Below, one piece after another: positions 16,301-25,246 of a stretch of 64,000 nt of DNA (the stretch's first letter is position 1; every line of letters begins with the position of its first letter). The DNA is from Chitinophagaceae bacterium (GTDB lineage Bacteria > Bacteroidota > Bacteroidia > Chitinophagales > Chitinophagaceae): assembly GCA_004173235.1 (NCBI GenBank), contig SEAC01000023.1, positions 61,905-125,904 on the forward strand, read 5' to 3'. A model generated the notes under the pieces. That model worked only from the letters and a program-made list of their open reading frames with translations, had not been told where the DNA came from and did no database searches. The translations under genes were made by a program, and so were the position numbers.

Positions 16301-16410
16301 AGAATATGCGGCAACGGGCAGCACATTGCAAGGCAGACTTTCGCATCAAGTCGGCGCCGGGTCTCGGCACGCAGGTGCTGCTTACCATGAAAATCACTCA
16401 AAAGAGTTAG
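13378..16410 (+). CDS. Hybrid-sensor-like histidine kinase with two-component propeller and Y_Y_Y domain
   Basis: A 1010-residue membrane sensor kinase. A signal peptide (MRLAWCLLMVFAALAGRAQ) is followed by a large periplasmic region of Reg_prop repeats (GFIWLSGNGITRFDG, GVLWIGGAGGLCYYD, GRIWVGTAYDGIRVYN, QLWATTIKGLSLMN) forming paired seven-bladed propellers, then a Y_Y_Y domain (DFTAFEFNFPDKVRFAYRMSGFNEEWI) and one transmembrane helix (LAFRGLLVLLVLGLLYALY). The cytosolic part is a HisKA_3 dimer with H-box ADLHDDIGSAIS near residue 818 and a HATPase with N-box FKETVNNAARHS and GNGLKNMRQRA-type G-box. Histidine and ATP motifs look intact. The start was moved from 13201 to 13378 to begin at the signal peptide. 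A LuxR-type regulator follows after 43 bp, so it is the likely partner. Confidence 0.92.
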   Translation: MRLAWCLLMVFAALAGRAQPTASAADLRFQNFDRRNGLESLGFFNVVRDSSGFIWLSGNGITRFDGRETRHYAKGAGQHPLLQGYTDNLVVDRNGVLWIGGAGGLCYYDPSIDGFRYIEPPPAGRIQFAYAFAFDGKETIWFSSNLGLCNINTRTHAVLVSKMSGYTNPMAALIDHLGRIWVGTAYDGIRVYNPRNGAMRTLRVPEPDGRPAAVPAMTIDARHQVWIAKSKGMVRADADAVKDAEDSSFVFSELPALRMVEVAGFATLPSYSGTEVRWIATAKGLLRFDTQSGTLQGAYTPMAENPFSIASAGVNGVYADGDGQLWATTIKGLSLMNPASQNFKSRIITSLTQKPDPYILDIGQDRNDTDIVWIGTRGAGLLQYNWKRKKMLRSFEQFDAINEGGYGVNTVVDDGKGRVWFGFRNRIYCLDKKSGTIRQFPLLPTEKNFSYRNVIRKIICVRDVLAIASSTGLVTYDPQSGQYAVVYSGGTSSDINRYNLMSVVAESDSILWCGSKCGLTRINLSSGAWTAFTGPKAPTGLPFFNGVNYLASDGERLLLATVTDMLEFNKRTLRARPLPLPPGTPNSDVRCVLLDSLNNYWFNSAEGIVYVNRAKRNFRVFTSSEGLENDVSDVPLQWIGHQIVFKGRSSITHIDPYSVENNRHVPQPVITAFRILENPRPFDPASVGIKEMELDHRENFLSFDFTAFEFNFPDKVRFAYRMSGFNEEWISSGTKRSATFTNLPPGHYVFEMKAANSEGLWSKPVRFQIYIQPAFWQTLAFRGLLVLLVLGLLYALYRYRINQLLKLQRVRNRISADLHDDIGSAISAVRISNAMAMRRSQESGQVAPLLAAMGEDLKKMGESLDDIVWNINTPASDWKDLLARMRRYAGQILENSAIPYALHFDEPQQLPSLSLECRRDLFLIFKETVNNAARHSGATMVTIQTHFNAGHIVLEVTDNGAGFDPLAPSSRNGLKNMRQRAAHCKADFRIKSAPGLGTQVLLTMKITQKS

Positions 16411-16453
16411 ACGAGCCCGGCAGTGGCGTATTAGCTTTATCTTTTGATAACCG

Positions 16454-17095
16454 ATGGCGATACGAATTTTGATCTTCGAGGATAACGAAAGGCTGCGCAA
16501 GCTCATTTCAGATCTGTTGTCGCTACACGACGGGTTTGATGTGTGCGCGGGCTTCGGCGACTGCAATGATGCGGCCGGGCAGGTAGCAACCTGGCTCCCC
16601 GATGTGGTCATCATGGACATCGATATGCCCGGAAGCAGCGGCGTTGACGGCGTACGCATGATCAAAGACTGCCGTCCCTCCACCCAGATCATCATGCATA
16701 CTGTTTTTGAAGACGACGACAAGTTGTTTCATTGCATCTGCAACGGAGCCAACGGCTATATTCTGAAAAAGAGCGATCCCGAAAAACTGATCGACGCGGT
16801 GGAGGAAGTGGTACAGGGCGGCTCGCCGATGTCGCCCACCATTGCCCGAAAAATGCTGCAGCTCTTTAAGAACGGGTTCCGCAAAACAGCACCGCTCACC
16901 TATGCCCTTTCGGCACGCGAAGTAGAACTGCTGCAGCTGCTGGTGAAAGGCTATTCGAACAAGATGATCGCAGCGGAGTGTTTCATTTCGCTCGACACCG
17001 TGAAGTCGCATCTCAAAAACATCTACGCAAAGCTGCATGTCAACTGCGGTAAGGAAGCCGTTGCAAAGGCGCTCCGCGAGAAGATAACGGACTAG
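16454..17095 (+). CDS. NarL/LuxR-family response regulator
   Basis: A 213-residue transcription factor. The receiver domain (1-125) has the acidic pocket FEDNER, phospho-acceptor in VVIMDIDMPG near residue 54 and the conserved Lys in YILKKSDPE. The C-terminal GerE/LuxR helix-turn-helix reads LSAREVELLQLLVKGYSNKMIAAECFISLDTVKSHLKNIYAKLHV. Partner of the preceding propeller kinase by adjacency and matching HisKA_3/NarL types. Likely targets are the three envelope genes starting 209 bp downstream, which is inference from position. A TATCTTTT-type element is present just upstream of the ATG. Confidence 0.92.
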   Translation: MAIRILIFEDNERLRKLISDLLSLHDGFDVCAGFGDCNDAAGQVATWLPDVVIMDIDMPGSSGVDGVRMIKDCRPSTQIIMHTVFEDDDKLFHCICNGANGYILKKSDPEKLIDAVEEVVQGGSPMSPTIARKMLQLFKNGFRKTAPLTYALSAREVELLQLLVKGYSNKMIAAECFISLDTVKSHLKNIYAKLHVNCGKEAVAKALREKITD

Positions 17096-17303
17096 GAGTC
17101 CGGTTCATTTCACTTTTTTCATACCCCGTTCACGATGCCACCTGGCTCTTCGTGAGTTGCTTCGTGTAGCAATGATGCTGCAGCGATCATGCGCCAAAAT
17201 CACCCCAAAGGGTTACGGGCTTCCTTCCCGGATCAATCAATTTTATACCGTCAACCAAAACGGCGCCTGGCAAACGCCTTTTCCTATCGATGATACTGCA
17301 ACC

Positions 17304-18986
17304 ATGAAGCTATCCCCATACGCTTTCTTTCTCCTGGTCGCTGCGGCCCCTGCGGGCAGTTGCATAGCACAGGACCTGCAAACAATCGCGAAGCAAAAAC
17401 CACTTGCCGTTTCGGGGAGCCTTGACGTCCGGGGCATCTTCTATTCCGCATCCGGAATGCCTCCGCGCCGAGAGGCGTTTACCTACCTTCTGTCGGGATC
17501 GCCGGTGTTCCGTGTCTACGGCATCAGCATCCCGGTGAGCTTCAGCATCTCTGAGCAGCAACGCAGTTTCCGCCAGCCGTTCAACCAGTTCGGTCTCAGC
17601 CCCACCTACAAGTGGATCACCGTACACGGCGGCTACCGCAATGTGACATTTTCACCGTACACGCTTGCCGGATACACCATGCTGGGTGCGGGCCTCGAAC
17701 TCAACCCGGGAAAGTTCCGGTTTGGTGTGATGTATGGCCGCCTCAACAAAGCAACCGAGATCGACTCCACTACCGGTTATGTGCAACCGTATTCGTTTTC
17801 GCGCAAGGGCTTTGCTGCCAGGCTCGGATGGGGAACGGACGAACGGCTGATCGAGTTCAGCCTGCTGTCGGCAAAAGACGACAGCACAAGTGTGGCGAAA
17901 GGCATCCCGGATTCGCTGCGCACCGTGACACCCGCTGCCAATGCAGTGGCCAGTGTGCGGGCGGTATATGGAATCGGCGGGCGCTTTTCTTTCGAAGGCG
18001 ATGCAGGGCTGAGCTTGTACACCTACAACTCAGGATCCAGGATCCAGTCGGCGGAGTTCGCAAAGATCGGCAGCCTGCTGCGCGACCTCGTGCCGGTAAA
18101 TGCCTCATCGCAACTCAACCTCGCCTACAGCGCTGCGCTCACCTACAAGGCACCTGCCTGGTCGCTGAAGGTTAGCTATCGTTATGTAGATCCCGAGTTC
18201 CAAAGCATGGGCGCTTACTTCTTCAACAACGATTTCCGGAACATTACGTTCACACCCGCCTTCAGTCTCAACGGCGGTGCGCTGCGCTTCAATGGCAGCA
18301 TTGGCGTGCAGCAGGATAACCTGCGCAAGCAGAAGGAACAAACCACTTCGCGCGTCATCGGCTCGGCAAACGTCGGCTGGGACATCAACGACGCCTTCGG
18401 CGTGGATGCCAACTACACCAACTACTCCACCAGCACGGCACCGGAGGTAGTGCAGGTAGCGCAGAAATACCTGCTGGCACAAACAGCGCACAACCTGTCT
18501 GTGACACCTCGTTTTGTACGCACCGGTGTTCGCTACACCCACGTGCTCCTGCTCAGCCTCAACTACGCCGCACTCGTGGATGCCAACCCTGCTACTAAAG
18601 ACCTCAACGGCATTCAAACCACAGTGGCCTTTCTGAACTACAGCCTGAATTTCAACAAAACCGGCTGGGCTGCATTCGCAGGTCTGAGCCGTTCGGAAAA
18701 CAGCTACTACGGTGGCAAGGCGTTGATTTACGGCGGCTCGTTTGGCGGCAGCAAGGCCTTGCTTAAGAACCGCCTCCAGCTCGCAAGCAGCAATGCTATC
18801 AGCGTCACGCGCCAGGTGGAGCATGCGCTGGTGATCAACGCAACGGTCACAGCAGCATACAACCTGAACACCCATCACCGGTTCACGGCCCGGTGGATGC
18901 TGCTGAACAACCGGCCCGATATGCCCATGACTGCGTCGCGCTTTACCGAACATACTTCCGAGCTCGCCTATACCTGGTCTTTTTAA
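17304..18986 (+). CDS. Predicted outer-membrane beta-barrel protein
   Basis: A 560-residue protein with signal peptide MKLSPYAFFLLVAAAPAGSCIAQ and then a long series of amphipathic strands with alternating aromatic and polar residues (FRVYGISIPVSFSISEQ, YKWITVHGGYRNVTFSPY, KFRFGVMYGRLNKA, LIEFSLLSAKDDS, WSLKVSYRYVDPEFQSMG, NLSVTPRFVRTGVRYTHVLLLSLNY) ending in SELAYTWSF, a terminal aromatic residue typical of BAM-recognised barrels. I do not recognise a named family. The repeated strand count is consistent with a barrel of 20 or more strands. It starts a tightly spaced three-gene cassette (10 bp to the next gene). ATG 17304 was chosen over 17157 for the signal peptide. Confidence 0.8.
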   Translation: MKLSPYAFFLLVAAAPAGSCIAQDLQTIAKQKPLAVSGSLDVRGIFYSASGMPPRREAFTYLLSGSPVFRVYGISIPVSFSISEQQRSFRQPFNQFGLSPTYKWITVHGGYRNVTFSPYTLAGYTMLGAGLELNPGKFRFGVMYGRLNKATEIDSTTGYVQPYSFSRKGFAARLGWGTDERLIEFSLLSAKDDSTSVAKGIPDSLRTVTPAANAVASVRAVYGIGGRFSFEGDAGLSLYTYNSGSRIQSAEFAKIGSLLRDLVPVNASSQLNLAYSAALTYKAPAWSLKVSYRYVDPEFQSMGAYFFNNDFRNITFTPAFSLNGGALRFNGSIGVQQDNLRKQKEQTTSRVIGSANVGWDINDAFGVDANYTNYSTSTAPEVVQVAQKYLLAQTAHNLSVTPRFVRTGVRYTHVLLLSLNYAALVDANPATKDLNGIQTTVAFLNYSLNFNKTGWAAFAGLSRSENSYYGGKALIYGGSFGGSKALLKNRLQLASSNAISVTRQVEHALVINATVTAAYNLNTHHRFTARWMLLNNRPDMPMTASRFTEHTSELAYTWSF

Positions 18987-18996
18987 AACAGCTGCT

Positions 18997-21900
18997 ATGT
19001 ACCGCACATTTCGATCCTGCTTATTGACTGCTTTGATGTTATGCACCTGCCTCTGCGCGGTGCAAGACATCCACGCACAGGTTTCCGTAACACTTGCGCT
19101 CACGCCGCCGTATTCGCCACGGCTGAGCGACTACGCCGAACAGCCGGGCAAAACGATCCTGCTGCTGAAGAATAATTCCGTCAGGCCGCTGCGTGTGTAC
19201 CTCGGGCTGAGCATCAGCGGAGACAATGGCATTGTTATAGCCACGAAGCCCGGCGCCCCGCCTTCCGCCCTCACGCTGCAACCCAACCAGCTGCTGCAGG
19301 CAGATGCCGGCCTCCTGCGTGATCTGTTTGATGAAAACAGGTTCATGCTTACCAAAATCACGCTCGCCGACCTAGTGCGTAAGAACGGCCTGCCCGAAGG
19401 AAACTACGAGGTTTGCGTGCAGGTGCTGGATTACGCATCCAACGCACCCCTGGCCAATGCAACGAGCTGCCGGCAGATCCGCATTGCCAGCCTCGAGCCT
19501 CCCTTGCTCACCAAGCCGCAGGACAACGAAGCCATCAAATACATCTTACCGCAATCGCTGATCTTCAGTTGGACGATCCCTGCGGGCGCGGAGCCCGGCA
19601 CACGCTACCACTTCCGTCTGGTGGAGTTGCTCGACCCGAAGAAGAATCCGAACGATGCCTACCGCAACTCAGCGCCTTTGTATGAAGCAGATGTACCGGC
19701 CAACATTCTCGTGTATGGTCCTGCACAGCCCCCGCTTGTGGCCGGACGGAAGTATGTATGGGCCGTTACCGCGCTTCCGGGCGTTAAAGGAACCGCCTAC
19801 CGCAACTACGGGGCCAGCGAAGTGCACGCATTTGTTGTAGGAAGCGGCGCCACGGGCGACCTCGTGAAACTGGTTTACCCCGCCGACAAAGCCATTGTAG
19901 CGCCCGACCCCAACCCGGTAAAGAATATGGTCACCTGGGATTTCGATGCTATGCTCAATGGAAACAAGGAAGAGCCTGCTGTGGTAGTGATCGAAGGCAA
20001 CCAGACACCGGAGATCGCTCTGCAGAACAACACCAATATCGCCGGAGGCAAAGAGCCGAACAAAATGTCGCTGGTTGACTTCACCAAATATGCCGGCAAA
20101 ACGCTCGCCTGGCGCGTGACGGTGCGGCAGGGAGCGAAAAGCTACAGCAGCAAGGTTCAGACATTCACCATCCTGCCGTTCACGCAGATATCGATGAAGG
20201 AGCTCGGCAGCTTCACGCTCAGCGGCTTCCCCGTTACCGTGGTCAGCCTGCACCAGCTCACAGGCTTCAACTTCGCGGGCACTGGAACAACGCAGCTGTA
20301 TAAAGGCGGTCCGCAAGTGGCCATAAAGTTCGACAAGCTGACCATCCTTCCGTTTGGTGCCGAAGGCGGCAAGCTCGATAACAACCCGTTGGATAAACCT
20401 GGGAAACAAAAAGGAAACCCTCCCGTAAAAGTGTTCACCCGATGGGTGGCTACCGCGGGCACGGCAACGACCGTTGAGCGGCCTTCGGCAAAATTCAAGA
20501 TGCGCGCCCAGAGCGACGCCGGGGGCACGGTGACCTTTTATACCAGCGATATCAAATACCAGGCATCGATCCTTTCTCAATGGGACGCGGCAAAAGGCTG
20601 TTTCGTGAAAACAGGCAGCGGTGCGGATTACGCCCTTTACAGTGGACGCTTCACGTGGCAAACCGCGTTCCTCGCCAAGACGAAAAAGAACGGCGACCAG
20701 TTGATCGCGTTCAGTAGTGAAAAGGAAGAAACGTTCCAGTTCGATTACGTCAACAAATTCAACAAGAAGGGCCTATTCAGCACTTTGACTTTTGATGGAC
20801 CCGATGGCGCGAACACGATCACGCCAGCGCTGACAAGCAACACAAAGATCAAGCTGCTGCCCACGCTCGATTTTGATGGTGACAGCACGGTGAAGTTTCA
20901 GTTCTCCGGCAACTACGCCATCGCCCATGAGAAGAAAGCGCTTTCCGTCGACTTCGAAAAGCAGCCGGGCCTGAGTTTCGACGTTTCCATTCCGAAAGGC
21001 TGGCAACATATGCTCAACAGCGACGGATCGGTGCTGGGGTATTTCGACAAAGTGCATGTAGACCTTTCAAAAACGGCTGCACCCGCAGACCTATACCGGC
21101 TGCAGGTTCCAGACGTTTCGCTCATCCTCAGCAATAAGGGGAAGCAGTTCACCTTCCATTTTAAAAAGGCGTCTTTCTCGGGTACCACAGGCCTTGCGTT
21201 TTCGGGCGAAAACAACGACGCGCAGCAACTGTCGCTCATGGGCTTCCCGGTAACGGGCAATAATATTTCCGTGAGCGTTCTACAATCGGCGTTGCTTCAA
21301 TTGAAAGTGTCCGGCGACCTGCTTGTGCCCGTGCTCAATCAGAAAGCAGCAGTGAGTTTCCTCGCAGATGAAACCGGGTTGAAGGCAGCCGAGATGAATT
21401 TCGTTGCCGGCCAAACCACCTGGCTTTATAAGAACACGAGTAAGGGTGATGGCTGCAGCTATAAAGCAAACTACGGCAGCATTGCCGATGGAGTGATCAC
21501 CGTGGGAGGAGCCTTCAGCTTCAGCAATGCAACGGCTGGCAAAAACCTGAACATTGCCGATGTGCAGGCCGCAGATCTCAAGATCTATTCTGATGGCAAT
21601 ATTGGAATGCCTGCACTTGCTGGCTACGATCAAACGCTGAACCATCCGCAGGGGAATGTGAATGGCTTTGATTTTACCGCCAACGTACTCACTTTGAAAG
21701 GAGGCGGCAATGGTGTGTATAGCCTTACCATCGGCGGCGTGGCCACGCTGGGCGACAACCTTTCGGTGAGCAGTGCATCCGGTAATAATTTCTATACAAC
21801 GGTCTCCTTCAACGCCGCTGAAATCAAGAGTGATGGACTGGCCTATCAACCGGCACCGCATGGCCCATCGGCCGGAGATCCGCACCTGGATAGCGACGCA

Positions 21901-23013
21901 CCGGGAAGTGGTGAGATCGATTTCAGCACTATGGCTACCGCTGGTACCGACAATGAATCCGCACGATTCAGCGGCGCCAAGCTGAAGTACTTTAGCCAGG
22001 ACGACAAATACGGAACCGGGTTTCGCGCCGATGTAACCTACGCACTCAAATCGCCCGCCGACGCATCCAGTTCCACAAGCCCGAGCATCAATGCGGTTTT
22101 GTGGATTGGCCACATGCAGGCAGGATACAACTACTGGTTTTTGGAAGCAGGCCAGAAGAACGTCGTGATCATACCAACCGGCGTGCTCGACCTTTCCATC
22201 AGCGGCTTTACGGGGCGCGTTTTTTACCACATGCGGCATGACGGCAACAACATTAATGACAACAAATCGTATGTGCCCGACGACAGCAAGTTCATGGGCA
22301 TCTACGGACAGGTTAACCTGAAGACGGCAACGGACGATGGAATCAAATTCTGGGGGGATCTGTCGCTCGAAATGGCCACCACCAGCAGCGGACCTGAATA
22401 CGTGAAGATGCTGGGCAACGGCAACTTCATCACCAGCGGTGAAGGCTCTGCAGGAATCATGCAGGCAAAAGACTGCAGACTGGAAATTTATGCATTGCCT
22501 ACAGCCCGCATTACCGGCGACTTCACCGGCATCCTCAATGCGGCCAATGTAGTGACCGTAACGGCCAACGCGGGATTCGACTTCAGCAAAGACATATTCC
22601 ATGTTTGGGGCTCGGGTTCCGGATCGTTCATGGGTAAGGAAGCGCCCGCATCCTGCGGCTTCGATCTTAGCGATAAGCATGTCGTCATCAATGGTAAGTT
22701 CCGCATCATAGACCTCGCCTGGCACAACAGCGGCATTTTCTGCGACGACGATGCCAGCGTTACGGGAACCATTTCATTGGGTGCGGAAGTTGACTACTCG
22801 CCTTTTCAGTTCAAAGGCGCCGCATCCTTCGAAGTAGTAGCTGCGGCTAAAGAATGTGGCGAAACGATCATTTCCATTCCGCTGTCCCTGAACGGCCAGG
22901 TGCAGTTTCCCAGTCCCACGTGTATCTCCATGGGCGTCTCCATCGGACCCTTTGAACTGGTGATGGGCGTGAGCGACGGCGGTTTCATTTTCGATAACTG
23001 TTTCAACGATTGA
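18997..23013 (+). CDS. Large secreted beta-rich protein (TANFOR-like N-terminus suspected)
   Basis: A 1338-residue exported protein beginning MYRTFRSCLLTALMLCTCLCAVQDIHAQ. The N-terminal 140 residues (VSVTLALTPPYSPRLSDYAEQPGKTILLLKNNS, then YLGLSISGDNGIVIATKP and GLPEGNYEVCVQVLDYASN) recall the domain annotated as TANFOR in Bacteroidota; I hold this match at modest confidence. Next comes a fibronectin-like segment (LIFSWTIPAGAEPGTRYHFRLVEL). From about residue 390 to the end it is a repetitive beta-rich region with glycine turns (FSFSNATAGKNLNIADVQAADLKIYSDGNIG, ITSGEGSAGIMQAKDCRLEIYALP). There is no obvious type IX C-terminal domain or anchoring Cys near the N-terminus. Sandwiched between a barrel and a fibronectin protein, so likely a cell-surface assembly component; function unknown. 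Confidence 0.82.
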   Translation: MYRTFRSCLLTALMLCTCLCAVQDIHAQVSVTLALTPPYSPRLSDYAEQPGKTILLLKNNSVRPLRVYLGLSISGDNGIVIATKPGAPPSALTLQPNQLLQADAGLLRDLFDENRFMLTKITLADLVRKNGLPEGNYEVCVQVLDYASNAPLANATSCRQIRIASLEPPLLTKPQDNEAIKYILPQSLIFSWTIPAGAEPGTRYHFRLVELLDPKKNPNDAYRNSAPLYEADVPANILVYGPAQPPLVAGRKYVWAVTALPGVKGTAYRNYGASEVHAFVVGSGATGDLVKLVYPADKAIVAPDPNPVKNMVTWDFDAMLNGNKEEPAVVVIEGNQTPEIALQNNTNIAGGKEPNKMSLVDFTKYAGKTLAWRVTVRQGAKSYSSKVQTFTILPFTQISMKELGSFTLSGFPVTVVSLHQLTGFNFAGTGTTQLYKGGPQVAIKFDKLTILPFGAEGGKLDNNPLDKPGKQKGNPPVKVFTRWVATAGTATTVERPSAKFKMRAQSDAGGTVTFYTSDIKYQASILSQWDAAKGCFVKTGSGADYALYSGRFTWQTAFLAKTKKNGDQLIAFSSEKEETFQFDYVNKFNKKGLFSTLTFDGPDGANTITPALTSNTKIKLLPTLDFDGDSTVKFQFSGNYAIAHEKKALSVDFEKQPGLSFDVSIPKGWQHMLNSDGSVLGYFDKVHVDLSKTAAPADLYRLQVPDVSLILSNKGKQFTFHFKKASFSGTTGLAFSGENNDAQQLSLMGFPVTGNNISVSVLQSALLQLKVSGDLLVPVLNQKAAVSFLADETGLKAAEMNFVAGQTTWLYKNTSKGDGCSYKANYGSIADGVITVGGAFSFSNATAGKNLNIADVQAADLKIYSDGNIGMPALAGYDQTLNHPQGNVNGFDFTANVLTLKGGGNGVYSLTIGGVATLGDNLSVSSASGNNFYTTVSFNAAEIKSDGLAYQPAPHGPSAGDPHLDSDAPGSGEIDFSTMATAGTDNESARFSGAKLKYFSQDDKYGTGFRADVTYALKSPADASSSTSPSINAVLWIGHMQAGYNYWFLEAGQKNVVIIPTGVLDLSISGFTGRVFYHMRHDGNNINDNKSYVPDDSKFMGIYGQVNLKTATDDGIKFWGDLSLEMATTSSGPEYVKMLGNGNFITSGEGSAGIMQAKDCRLEIYALPTARITGDFTGILNAANVVTVTANAGFDFSKDIFHVWGSGSGSFMGKEAPASCGFDLSDKHVVINGKFRIIDLAWHNSGIFCDDDASVTGTISLGAEVDYSPFQFKGAASFEVVAAAKECGETIISIPLSLNGQVQFPSPTCISMGVSIGPFELVMGVSDGGFIFDNCFND

Positions 23014-23018
23014 AGTAT

Positions 23019-24983
23019 ATGAAAAAGATCATTCAGATCGTATCGCTGCTGATGCTTTGTACCACTACCGCACAAGCGCAGAATGCGCTGAAGCTCGCAG
23101 CCAGCGTTGCGCCCGCCCAACAAGGCAAACCAATAATGGTGCAGCTCAAGGTGCTCGACTCGGTTAACATCGTGAGCGGTCATTCGCTCAACATCATGCG
23201 TCGCGAAGGCACCGGAAGTTGGCTGAAGCTGAATACAGCGCCGATCACGAGGATGCCTCTTGTGGCCGGAGCAGATTACACGTCTAAAGACAAAAGCTTC
23301 AAGCGTTACGTCGATTTTATGCTGCGCAAGCCGTCTACGCCCACACAGGAGAAAAACACGAAAGGCTTCGCGGGCATCTTTTTGCTGAACGATAATCGCT
23401 TTGCCAGCTACGCAGGTTGTTATTTTGAAGACAAGACAGCAATGCCGGGCGGTACGTATCAATACAAGTTAAGTGACGATGGATCGGGAAAGGATCTTTC
23501 GGCAGCGGTCACCATCACGGTGGTAGCACAACCGGCAAAAGCGGTGTCCGGCGTTAGTTTTGAGCAACGCGGGCAAAGCGTGTTGCTCAATTGGCCATCC
23601 AGCGAAAAGTATTATGCATACCGCGTTTACCGCAGTGCAACGCCCGGAGGGCAACCAGTACAAATTTCGAAGAGCCCCGTGGCCGCGGCAAAAATGAGTG
23701 GTGGCAATGCCCCCGCGTATCGCTTTGCCGACACGGCTCTTGCAGCCGGAACAACCTGGTACTACCAGGTAAGTGCACTGGACTTTCTGAACAACGAAAG
23801 TGCCTTGAGCGATCCATTAAAGGTGCAGGTTAAAGACGCCGCGTTGCCAAAGGCGGTATCCAACTTTCGCAACGAACGCGAGAAAGGAACGTTCCGTTTT
23901 ACATGGACGCCCGTGAATGACCAAAACTGCGCGGGCTATGCGATCTACCGCAAAAGCGAGCGTGAGCCCGCATTTAAGAGGGTCAACACAACGCTCCTGC
24001 CGGCAACTGCTGCAAACTTCTCCGATGCCCCGGCCAATGACGGCACCGTGTATCATTACATCATAGAAAGTGTGGGCAAGAACGGCAACACTGCCCGGAG
24101 CCCGGTGTCGCTTGCCGTGCTCCCCGATCGCACGCCGCCGGCGAAACCCGCACACCTGGCGGGCTCCACGCGTCCCGCACTGGCGCTGCTGCGGTGGGAG
24201 GCGAATAAAGAAACCGACCTGAAAGGCTATTGGATCTACCGCGCGAGCAACCGAAAAAAAGAAAACCTCGTGCTGCTGAACGACAGCCCCGTGCGCGGAA
24301 ATTCATATACCGATTCATTGCCGCTCGTTTCCTCCAACGAATACGTGTATTGCATCCAGGCAATTGATAATGGCTACAACAGGAGCCCCCTCAGCGATAC
24401 GGTGATCATCCAGGTTCCCGACGTTACGGCGCCCCGAAGCGTTCAGGGTCTCGCGGCAGAAACAAAGGGAGGAAAAGTTCTGCTCCAGTGGCGCGCCGTG
24501 CCCGATGCGGACGTTGTCGGCTATACGATCTTCAAAAGCAGCGACAGTGCGCACAGGAAATTTATTGCGGTAAACGCGATGCCCGTTGCTGCACTTCGCT
24601 TCTCCGACGAACCAGGTGCTGCGATCGTGCGTTATTACGTAACCGCAACCGACCGTTCCGGTAACAGTTCGCTGCCATCGGCTGTGTTGACCGTAGCGAT
24701 CGATCCCGACACATCAGGCATCAGCGCAGTGCGGGACCTTTCGATTGCACGCAATGGGCAGGATAGCACGGTGCGCCTCACCTGGCGTAACGGGGCCATC
24801 GGAGTGAAGGGATACGTGGTATTCCGCAAAAGTGAAGGCGACGAAGATTTTATGCCCATCTCACCCTTGCTTGCAGAGCCGGGCTACAACGACCGGGACG
24901 CGCGGAGTGGTGATCGTTACAGCTATTATGTACGTTCCTATTTTGCGGATGGAATCTACCGAGAATCGGCGGCAGCGAAGTGA
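23019..24983 (+). CDS. Secreted protein with multiple fibronectin type III domains
   Basis: A 654-residue exported protein (signal MKKIIQIVSLLMLCTTTAQAQ). After a unique 170-residue N-terminus come about five fibronectin type III modules, each with the VxLxW-type first strand and YxxYRxx core: VLLNWPSSEKYYAYRVYRSA, FRFTWTPVNDQNCAGYAIYRKSE, LLRWEANKETDLKGYWIYRAS, LLQWRAVPDADVVGYTIFKSS and VRLTWRNGAIGVKGYVVFRKS. Fn3 arrays mediate protein or glycan contacts on bacterial surfaces. The track start is a TTG at 23010; ATG 23019 is preferred. It begins 5 bp after the previous stop and probably shares its transcript, so product may act with the 1338-residue protein. Confidence 0.87.
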   Translation: MKKIIQIVSLLMLCTTTAQAQNALKLAASVAPAQQGKPIMVQLKVLDSVNIVSGHSLNIMRREGTGSWLKLNTAPITRMPLVAGADYTSKDKSFKRYVDFMLRKPSTPTQEKNTKGFAGIFLLNDNRFASYAGCYFEDKTAMPGGTYQYKLSDDGSGKDLSAAVTITVVAQPAKAVSGVSFEQRGQSVLLNWPSSEKYYAYRVYRSATPGGQPVQISKSPVAAAKMSGGNAPAYRFADTALAAGTTWYYQVSALDFLNNESALSDPLKVQVKDAALPKAVSNFRNEREKGTFRFTWTPVNDQNCAGYAIYRKSEREPAFKRVNTTLLPATAANFSDAPANDGTVYHYIIESVGKNGNTARSPVSLAVLPDRTPPAKPAHLAGSTRPALALLRWEANKETDLKGYWIYRASNRKKENLVLLNDSPVRGNSYTDSLPLVSSNEYVYCIQAIDNGYNRSPLSDTVIIQVPDVTAPRSVQGLAAETKGGKVLLQWRAVPDADVVGYTIFKSSDSAHRKFIAVNAMPVAALRFSDEPGAAIVRYYVTATDRSGNSSLPSAVLTVAIDPDTSGISAVRDLSIARNGQDSTVRLTWRNGAIGVKGYVVFRKSEGDEDFMPISPLLAEPGYNDRDARSGDRYSYYVRSYFADGIYRESAAAK

Positions 24984-24986
24984 CAC

Positions 24987-25220
24987 TCACTCACCCGAGA
25001 GGTAATATTTCACCAGCACATGCGCAGGGTAATGCTGTGCGTTCACCACCTCAACAAAAGTTGCATCCTTGTGCACATGCCTGGAAAGGGCTTGCTGGTA
25101 GTGTGACAGGAATGTGGCTTCGGACTGTGGATCGGCAAGCAGCTTTTCATCGGTTCCACTTTCGGCCACCAGTTTGATGGAACACATGCTGCTGCTCAAC
25201 TTTTCGACTCTATATTTCAT
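24987..25220 (-). CDS. Small hypothetical protein
   Basis: A 77-residue soluble protein, MKYRVEKLSSSMCSIKLVAESG onward, with mixed alpha/beta character (FLSHYQQALSRHVHKDATFVEVVN) and no signal. Its stop is 3 bp from the convergent fibronectin gene stop and its start is 26 bp downstream of the helicase gene stop on the same strand, so it probably rides on the helicase transcript. I cannot assign a family. Moderate confidence that it is translated. Confidence 0.55.
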   Translation of the reverse strand: MKYRVEKLSSSMCSIKLVAESGTDEKLLADPQSEATFLSHYQQALSRHVHKDATFVEVVNAQHYPAHVLVKYYLSGE

Positions 25221-25246
25221 ACCGGTCTTTTTCTATCACGATGCGC

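Noticed and set aside
21280-22725. 481-aa minus-strand ORF over the 1338-aa gene
   Set aside because: Antisense shadow; the plus-strand gene has a signal peptide and consistent codon use.
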